Of a DNA stretch of 64,000 bases, positions 57,168 to 64,000 are shown piece after piece. Every line of letters begins with the position of its first letter. Position 1 is the first letter of the stretch. Location of the stretch: assembly GCA_024345305.1 (NCBI GenBank), contig BRON01000019.1:1-64000 (forward strand), read 5' to 3'. A program made the translations under genes and the position numbers. The notes beneath the pieces are model-generated. The model was not told the origin of the DNA and ran no database searches. It worked only from the letters and a program-made list of their open reading frames with translations. Source of the stretch: Mrakia gelida. Taxonomy: Eukaryota > Basidiomycota > Tremellomycetes > Cystofilobasidiales > Mrakiaceae.

Positions 57168-58652
57168 TCAAGCCTTGGGAGTCACGTTGAGAGGTTTAGA
57201 AATGAGGTAGCCCTGAAGAAAAGCAGCAGTGAAAATGACGACCAGCCATCAGTCAGCACCTCGATCCCTCAAGACACCCACTCACTCAGAACTCGAACGA
57301 CGGCGCGGCTCGAATCAACTCGACGACTCACCTTCAACTTCGCCTCCCCCTCCGCCTTCTTCCCAAACCCACCCCACCCAACAGGCTTCATACCTCCCCC
57401 ACTTCCAATCTTAACCTTCCCACTACTCTCCGCCTGTCCTCCAAAGCTCACAAACTTCCTCCCATCTTCCAAGGATCGATTCGCGTCTCGATCCGCGTTC
57501 GGGAAGAACTTGTACTTTGATTCCCTCGCTGGTCGAGCAGGAGCGGAGGAGGAGTTGGAGTTGAAGTTGGAGGAGTAGGATTTCTCCTCGTCGTAGGAGG
57601 AGGAAAGGGGGGAGGGGGCAGGGATTGTAGGTGTGGGGGCTTCGAAAGCGAAGATTTGACGGGTCGTTTTGAGGGAGGGACCGAAGTAGCCCTGTTGTTC
57701 GCGAGCGAAGGAAAGGAAGAGGTAGGAGGGGTGTTAGTGTTCGATAGGAGGGAGAGAGGGGGGGCCGGGTGTTTGGGAGTGGGTGCGAGGGGAGAGGAGA
57801 GGAGACGCGACGTCGTTCGACTTACGAGCAAGATGTTGAAGCATCCAAGGACGAAGAGGAACCAGCATGAGATGACGGAGAAGAGAGGGACGAAGTGGGA
57901 GAGGGTCGTTGTGGCGACGCTGTAGAAAATATGAGCGTGTCAGTCAGAGGAGAAGGAGAGAGAGAGGTGGCAAGCGACGACGTCGACTCACAAGCACTCG
58001 ATGAACCCGAGGACGGCGAGTCCGTGAGCTGGTCCGAGGGGTGGGAGGAAGCTGTGCGAGGGTGGAGAGAACTAGTTGGGGTCAGTTAGAGAAGAGGAAG
58101 CAGGGCGGGCGAGGAGAAAAACCGTACAGTTCGAAGCACCTCCGAACGAAACGAGGTCCTCCCATCTCGCTGAGGAAGAGGACGATAGAAACGAGAAGGA
58201 TGAAGAGCCTGCTCGATATCGAGTAGAAGGGACCTCCGACTTGGTTGGGTATGGCTGCGAAGAGAAGAAAATCGAAGATCAGCTTCCCTTTGATAAGGGA
58301 GGGAGAGTCGACGAGCTCACTCGAGTTTTGGATCACGTCGCACTCCCAGTCGTCTGCGTCTTCCGACCCGTCGGAGAGACCTGAACTTGGAGAGCCGGCT
58401 TTGATCCAGGCGTTGACGGCTTTGAAGTCACTGCAGAACGAAAGAAGGACGGCGGTGAGCTTAGAGACGAGGAGAGGAGAAGCGAGGAAGCGAACGACTC
58501 ACGAAACCATGAGAACGATGGTCGAAGCGATAACCAGCAGGATCGATACCATAGAGAGAAGTCGGATGAGGTTGAGGAAGATCCAGATGGGACCTGACCC
58601 TTTGCGAGAGGAGGAAGAGGAAGAGGAGTTGGGAAGGAGATGGGCGAAGGAC
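57168..58652 (-). CDS. Four-span membrane protein, DUF7598-like
   Basis: Start MSFAHLLPNSSSSSSSRKGS (58652), then helix 1 PIWIFLNLIRLLSMVSILLV and TIVLMVS. After DFKAVNAWIKAGS comes a soluble loop with CDVIQNSS, helix 2 LFILLVSIVLFLSEMGGP, helix 3 PPLGPAHGLAVLGFIECF, and helix 4 VPLFSVISCWFLFVLGCF. The Ser/Lys-rich tail contains GRKFVSFGGQAESSGK and ends GYLISKPLNVTPKA. The spacing (xSEMGxP and a cysteine-flanked second loop) matches fungal DUF7598 proteins as I recall them. About seven exons with normal introns. No biochemical role is known to me. Confidence 0.7.
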
Positions 58653-58860
58653 ATTGAAAGGGAGAAGCGACCGGCGCGTCGAGAGTGTTGTTGTCGAGAT
58701 GGACGAGTGGGGGCGGAGGACGGGGAGGGGAAGGGGAGGAGGAAGGGAAGGAGATGGAAGTTTTCGAGTCTTGAATGTAGGTTGACGGCTGAGAGGGAAG
58801 GAGACTGAAAGGTCGACCTTTTGAAGGAACTGGAGGGACGGGACGAGGGACAAAGGGAAG

Positions 58861-59319
58861 TCAAGGCGAAACAGGGGAAGGGAAGGGGTGAGCTCGATGA
58901 AAGGGAGCGAAGATGAGCTTTCCCTTCAACAACCACACCGATTCAGCCCACGAAAAGGAAGCTACGGACACAGCGAAAACGTTAGTCGACAGGGATGAGG
59001 TGGTTGGCATCTCCATGCTGCTGGCTGAGGGAGGAAGGAGTGGTTCAAGAGGACAAGGGGTCGAAGGGACCTTTTTCTGGGTGAGCTCGTCCTCCTTTTC
59101 CTTGAGTTGTCCCAGGATGGTGCGAGGCTCGAACCTGGAGTCGATGGATGATTGAGGATCTACGCCTGCTTCTTCGTAGCTGTCGAGCGTCTTCAGGGCA
59201 GGAGGAAGCTGACGGAGGGCGAGGGTGATGGTGGAAGGAGGGAAAGGAGTAAGAAGTCTGAGGAGAGAACGAGCCTCGTCGGTGCTGCCGTTCAGCGATT
59301 GTCGCGAAAAGCTGGACAA
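58861..59319 (-). CDS. Uncertain hypothetical protein
   Basis: The open frame contains a coherent stretch: STDEARSLLRLLTPFPPSTI, TLALRQLPPALKTLDSYEEA, SSIDSRFEPRTILGQLKEKE. It lacks an ATG at its upstream end (TTG only), so at least one upstream exon is expected. MQASRTSYVLVPVERVVDLL at 59531 is a candidate, but I could not join it in phase. The downstream part (SMEMPTTSSLSTNVFAVSV...) may be intron. Its neighbours are the DUF7598-like gene (-) and the + membrane protein gene. Confidence 0.35.
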   Translation of the reverse strand: MSSFSRQSLNGSTDEARSLLRLLTPFPPSTITLALRQLPPALKTLDSYEEAGVDPQSSIDSRFEPRTILGQLKEKEDELTQKKVPSTPCPLEPLLPPSASSMEMPTTSSLSTNVFAVSVASFSWAESVWLLKGKLIFAPFHRAHPFPSPVSP

Positions 59320-59606
59320 TGGATTAAAGAAGGTGGTGAGTTGCCTATCAGGCTTTGCACTTCGAAGAGGAGGAGGCCGAAGGGGGAGGTGGCAGGGCTG
59401 AAGCTGGTTGGAGGGAAGGAAGCTCGAGCTCGACGTCCTCCTTCCTTCCTCCCTCTGTCGCTGTGAGGTCGAAGGAGGTCGACGACGCGTTCTACTGGCA
59501 CGAGAACGTAACTCGTACGACTCGCTTGCATCTTGTCCGATCTCTACCCAATAAGCTTGAAAACTGACTGTTTTCCCTCTTTTTCCGCGCGCCTTCCATT
59601 GCAGGA

Positions 59607-62599
59607 GCTCAGCAACCGCACGGACGACACATCATCTTCCCTCTCCTCTTCCCTGTTTCAACTTCGCTTGGACTCGAGGACTCACCGCTCAGCTCCAACA
59701 GCTCATAGCTCCCGCCGACATCGCTTCGACCGCGGTCCACAACATCCTCGAGTCGCTGTTTCGTCAAGCTCTCCCTCCATCCCCCCGACTCCTCTGCGAC
59801 TCGCTCTTCCCCAACGGCTGCCGGTCTCCAGGACCCTACGCTACCTGTGATAGGCGAGGCTACGACTTACCAATGCGCTTGCGACAAAAAGGTTGCAACG
59901 TCGAAGGCCTTTTGGAGCTCGTCACGACGGTCGCGAGGTGAGTTTCAAGTCGCGTCGTCGTTCTTTTCATTGACCTGACCTTTTCTCCTCTCCTTTCCTC
60001 TCTCCGTCTACACAGCGCGAATCAAACACACAGCCTGATCCCTGGTCCGTATCATCTACCACATACTTCCTTCTCTCCCTCGCCCTTCGAAATCTTGCCT
60101 CGCCTCCTCTTCACCCCGAGACTCCCTCGACCCCTTTCCCTGCTTCCTCTCCGAACTCCGACCGCCCATCAATCCAGTGCTCCCCAGCTCCTTCCGTTCA
60201 CGGCAGTTCATGTAGCAGTCCCCGCTGCTATCGCCGTACGATCCGAGTAGAGGGAAGGATTGCTGAAGGTCGAGCACCGCCGTCCTCCATGACTTCTTCC
60301 TTCCCTCTGCAGGATCTAGACACCTTCAACGAGCATCAAGCCTTCTCTCTCCTCGACAACAAGCTATGGATCAACATCGAGATCAAACTGGCTCTGCGTA
60401 CGACATTAGGTGAGTTCTCATCCGTCCTACAGGCAAGAGCGGCGAACATGGCGAAGTCAAACGAAGAAAAGAGTGGAGCCTGACTGCCTTACCCTCCCTC
60501 GTTCTTCCTTCCTTACTCAAGACGAGTAGAGCAAGGTCAGACCATATCTCATCTACACCCTTCTACCATACGCCTGCGCTCGCTGACTCGCGTCTTCTCT
60601 CCTTGCAGACGAACGCAAACCGAACTCTTCCTCCTCGCCTTCACCTCCTCCTCATCTCTCCGACGAAACCCCTCGCTCAAAAGGGAGGTCATTCGACTGG
60701 AAGAGCAAGTTTGAGTACATCACCGCTGCGCCCAAGGAGGATTCTGTGTGGACGTTCTCCGCTCGGGTGAGTCCCTTCCTCGTTTCTTTCGTCGCGTCGA
60801 GACTTGTCAAAGGAAACGAGCTCGAGCTAACCTCCACTTTGCTTCCTTGCGCTCCCTTCCGTCCCCCTTTCTCGACCCTTGTAACGACAGATTTTCCTCA
60901 TCTCCATCGCAGGCTTCGTCCTCGTGACGGTCTCCATGCTAGCAGCAGCGATGCGACTTCAAGCTCTCGCTGCGAAGCATCAGGAGTCAGGGATCGATTC
61001 CAACTCGAGGTCCATTGAGGGTTCGCTGCTCTACACGGCTTATCTTCTGCAAGCTCAGTCGATTGTTTGCGAGTGAGTGGGTTCCGTGGATCTTCGTTGC
61101 TAGGAAGAACGCGACGAGAGCACGATGAGGATCGAGGACGCTGACCTTGTTCCTGTTCGTTCGTGCTTCGTTTCAGACTCGTCCTCCTCGGTGCAGCCTA
61201 CTTCGCCATCGTGACGCAGAACCTCGTCGCTGTTTTGGCTGTCCTTCTTTTCAATATCTACCTCGTGGTAGGGGGATGTGAGTCACAGCGATCTCTCTTT
61301 CTCTGCTCGAGATCAGGACGAGACGAAGGCTGACCTCGACGCGTCGACCTTCCTTCTTTTCAGTCATCGAAGCAGGTCAACGAAACTATCTCCTCGCGAA
61401 CGACAACGGACCTGAGCTCGCAACTGTTCGAAGGATCCTTTGGGCGATCCCTGCGATTGATATCTGGTGAGTCTTTGTGAACTGAGGTGACGTGGAGAAG
61501 GAGAGACAGAGGGATCGACTCCGACTGATGCGACGCGTTCTTCCCCAGCTTTCACTTCGGCTCGGACTGGGCTGCCTTCCGACTATACAAGGAACTCGGA
61601 TGGACTGCGTACAAGAAGTCTTCGGCTGACGTAGCCATCGGAGGTCTTCTCCAACGCGTCTTGATCCTTCGAGCGACCTCTTTCGTCAGTCCGTTTATCT
61701 CTCCCCACGCCCTTTCCCCACTGACACTTCCCTCTCCTCATCCCACAGTTCAGCGGAGTCTTCATCCTCATCACCTTCACCTCAACTCTCATCCTCCTCG
61801 TCGACTGGATCCCACTCTTCACCACTGAGACGGGGAAAGGTCCCTCAACTCGTTTCCGCTGCCCTCGAGGTCCTCCTACCCGCTATCTTCGCGGTCCTCT
61901 TCTTCTCCGGAGCTTTGGTACTGCTGAGACTGGGTGTGAGGCAGGAGCGGAGGCCGTTCGTCTGGGTATCGATCGGACTGCAGGTGCGTCACGTCGCTTC
62001 TCTTTCGGTCTTCCTCTTTCCCTTTCCGAGTCGAACTCACTATCTCGTTTCTTCACTCCCTTCAGGTAGCTAGTCTATCTCTTCATCTCACCACCATTGG
62101 GATCTTCGCTCCTGTTCTTCGACTGACGTCCGAGATCATCGCGTCGTTGGGCGAGACATGTTCGTCTGCCTCCTTTCGTCTCGTCGCTTACGATCTCCGT
62201 CACTCGAGCTGACCACCCTTCCCCTCCACCACCTCTTCTGCAGCCGTTGGCAAGGCCGGAGCTCTCTCAAACGAGTGGAAAGTCGTTCGTCCCCCTTCGT
62301 TGATCCCTTTCGACGCGTCCCCTTCGCTCGCTGACTAACCTCCCCCTCTTTCGTCTTTCAGTTCTTCCAGTTCGCAGTCGCGACGGTACTCCTCACCGGG
62401 AATATGGTGATGACAGCTCTAGTCCTTCGAGGGTTCGGGAAGGGATTGAAAGAAAGGGAGAGGCGTGAGTCGATTCAGCTTAAGTTTCATTTCGTCGCGT
62501 CCTTTCGAGACTCGCTGACCTTTCCTCTGCTCAATGGGGGCGTTGAAAATAGAACTTGCGAATCCAGGGCCAACGCAGGAGCTAGACTTGTTTGATTGA
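59607..62599 (+). CDS. Multi-pass (about seven-span) membrane protein, unknown; one frame break
   Basis: The N-terminal part is extracellular-like with cysteines (SLFPNGCRSPGPYATCDRRG, QKGCNVEGLLELVTTVARSA). After a soluble stretch (RKPNSSSSPSPPPHLSDETP) come membrane segments: IFLISIAGFVLVTVSMLAAA, LVLLGAAYFAIVTQNLVAVL with AVLLFNIYLVVGVIEAG, FSGVFILITFTSTLILLVDW, VLLPAIFAVLFFSGALVLLR, VASLSLHLTTIGIFAPVL and FAVATVLLTGNMVMTALVL. It ends PGPTQELDLFD (TGA 62597-62599). Near 61833-61840 the frame shifts by one: VDWIPLFTTETGK continues only as VPQLVSAALEVLL in the next frame. A 40-nt intron from 61800 is an unlikely alternative. The first exon and start are not resolved. Confidence 0.55.
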
Positions 62600-62883
62600 A
62601 TGGGAGCGTTTGGTGGTTTTGATCGATTCGAGGAGGAAGAGCGCTTCGCTACGACTGGATTTGTCTCTCGTCGGATTGCAAGAATGACGATAGCAGACGC
62701 TGGTGAGACGGGGGTGATATCAACCCCGCTCATACATGCTGAGACAGAGAGCTTAGGCTCGTCTTTCTCTCGACGACGAGACGGAGGTCGAGAAGGACGA
62801 GAGGAACCAGCCGTCGCCGATACGGTTCGTCCTCCTCCCTCCAACAGGTTGGATGCGCGTTTCGAACATCATCGATCGGGTAT

Positions 62884-64000
62884 CTACCAAAGAGTCTTCT
62901 TGCAAAAGGCCTTGTGTCGCTTCCAATCCTCCGTCTGATGCTCTGCGAAAGGGACGAGAGGAACGCGACGAGGGAGACGAGGTCAGACCGAGGCTGTAGT
63001 TTCGAAAGAGTCAAACCGGACGAGGAGGAACTCACCGGGAGAGCAGTATCGGACGGCGTGACACTGGATGAGCAGAGGCATACGGAAGAAGGTCAATGGC
63101 GAAGAGAGCAAAGGTCGAGCACGAAAACGAGACGTCGATTCACCCTCCCGCACTTGAGCAGCTCCTTTTTCACCATCCCTCGCTTCCCGCACCCACCTTC
63201 CCCGTCTCGTCCTAGCTCGCACACCGCCCACGAGAGACTGCCCACCAAGCGAGGTGTTAAAAGTGTCTTCTCTCCTTCCATCAGCATCCCTACGTTGTAC
63301 ATGAGACCGATCGCGGGGTTGAATGTCGCTTGGTGATCAGGCTCGAGCATGCGGAGCTTGGTTGACAAAAACCCTCCAAAGTCACGGTGTTCGTTCCGAA
63401 GGCTGGTGATCTTCCGTCGGAGGAGGCGAGCTGAGGGGGTTTGGAGGAGGATCTTGAAGGAGCGGAGGCGAGAGGGGTCTGTCGAGAGCGTTTCGAAGAG
63501 GAAAGTGTTGCGAAGAGGGATACACCAGTTGCCGAGGTGGTGGGAGTTGTTGAGAGCATCCTGCCGGTAGAATTGTACGCACACTGAATGTTTAGATCAG
63601 CTTGGCTTATGCAGAAGGAGGGATGAGAAGAAGGAACGGACGCGACGCGTCGAGGAGTGGAGGGAAGAAGCGAAATGGGCTCGATGGAACTCACAGGTCC
63701 AGAAACAAGGTGAAGTAGCTTCGGGAAGACCTTCGAATAGGCTTCGATTTGAGCTGATAGCACCAGATGTCCCTTGTCCTGATCTCGGAGGAATCTTCCG
63801 TAGTCGTTGGTGAAGGAGAAGACTGAGAGGAAAGCGTTCCAAGGGTAGATCTCTCCGTCGGAGAGAGCGATTCGGAGGGCAGTGATGAATCGAGGATGCA
63901 AACTCTGTCACCTGGAGAGAAGAGGGGACGAGATAGATGAAACGTATCAGTAGGTCGAGATAGAAAGGAGAGAAGGATTCAAGGAGCTCGAGGTCGCCTT
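62884..64000 (-). CDS. Protein with C-terminal MYND finger, partial at window edge
   Basis: The gene enters from beyond 64000. Visible parts: FITALRIALSDGEIYPWNAF, SFTNDYGRFLRDQDKGHLVL, then after an intron (63697-63566, containing GACGCGTC) DALNNSHHLGNWCIPLRNTF, TDPSRLRSFKILLQTPSARL and MVKKELLKCGR-CHAVRYCSP. The last exon is EHQTEDWKRHKAFCKKTLW ending at TAG 62884-62886. The MYND finger is complete except that the usual ECQ reads EHQ (Cys to His). Layout and size suggest a relative of the 48894-50474 gene. The likely role is protein interaction through the finger; the body is unknown. Intact in the visible part. Confidence 0.7.

Noticed and set aside
4634..63651. ACGCGT core read as MluI cell-cycle boxes
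   Set aside because: MCB elements act in promoters. These copies are mainly in introns and after stops and flank unrelated genes, so a cell-cycle promoter role does not fit.

Overview
The window looks like nuclear DNA of a basidiomycete yeast, most likely Sporidiobolales (Rhodotorula, Sporobolomyces and relatives). Genes are dense and GC-rich and sit on both strands. Most carry many short introns (about 65-120 nt) of one stereotyped form: GTGAGT or GTCAGT at the 5' site, a branch sequence like cGAGCTGAC, then CAG. I placed exons by hand from these signals plus reading frame and protein logic. For the SAC phosphatase the 20 exons add up to exactly 1,101 codons, which supports the method. No rRNA, tRNA, CRISPR array or transposon was recognised.

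Layout. 1-2,023: no confident gene. 2,024-6,852 (+): SAC/hSac2 phosphoinositide phosphatase. 7,477-9,808 (+): lineage-specific acidic protein whose frame continues to 10,603 through two in-frame stops. 11,519-13,234 (-): broken TPR/F-box/LRR gene. 13,788-19,643 (+): secreted GH35 beta-galactosidase. 19,946-23,034 (+): NOP2 rRNA m5C methyltransferase. 23,325-24,562 (-): MYND gene with a frame break. 25,108-26,774 (-): intact TPR/F-box/LRR gene. 26,884-27,793 (+): OHCU decarboxylase (urate to allantoin). 28,258-29,511 (+): exosome subunit RRP41. 29,810-31,430 (-): membrane protein. 32,044-33,461 (-): F-box/LRR protein. 34,141-35,666 (+): BTB gene, probably decayed. 35,963-37,137 (-): hotdog thioesterase. 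37,305-38,303 (-): mitochondrial membrane protein. 38,630-43,560 (-): peroxin PEX1. 43,895-45,555 (+): SFM1-type SPOUT methyltransferase. 45,986-48,450 (+): DUG3 glutamine amidotransferase. 48,894-50,474 (-): MYND gene with a frame break. 50,473-51,999 (+): F-box-like protein. 52,450-56,674 (-): large nuclear regulator. 57,168-58,652 (-): DUF7598-type membrane protein. 58,861-59,319 (-): uncertain ORF. About 59,607-62,599 (+): multi-pass membrane protein. 62,884 to the window end (-): partial MYND gene.

There is no single operon-like pathway. The conserved genes are housekeeping genes for phosphoinositides, ribosome and RNA processing, peroxisome biogenesis, glutathione and purine turnover, and sugar scavenging. 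Between them lie fast-evolving family genes: F-box/LRR, MYND, BTB and membrane proteins.

Three patterns stand out. (1) The 8-bp palindrome GACGCGTC occurs about 35 times by hand count, mainly in introns and just after stop codons, where one or two would be expected by chance. (2) One gene keeps a coding-like frame through TAA and TAG to a downstream TGA. (3) Frame breaks and nonsense codons fall only in the lineage-specific genes, while the conserved genes read cleanly.
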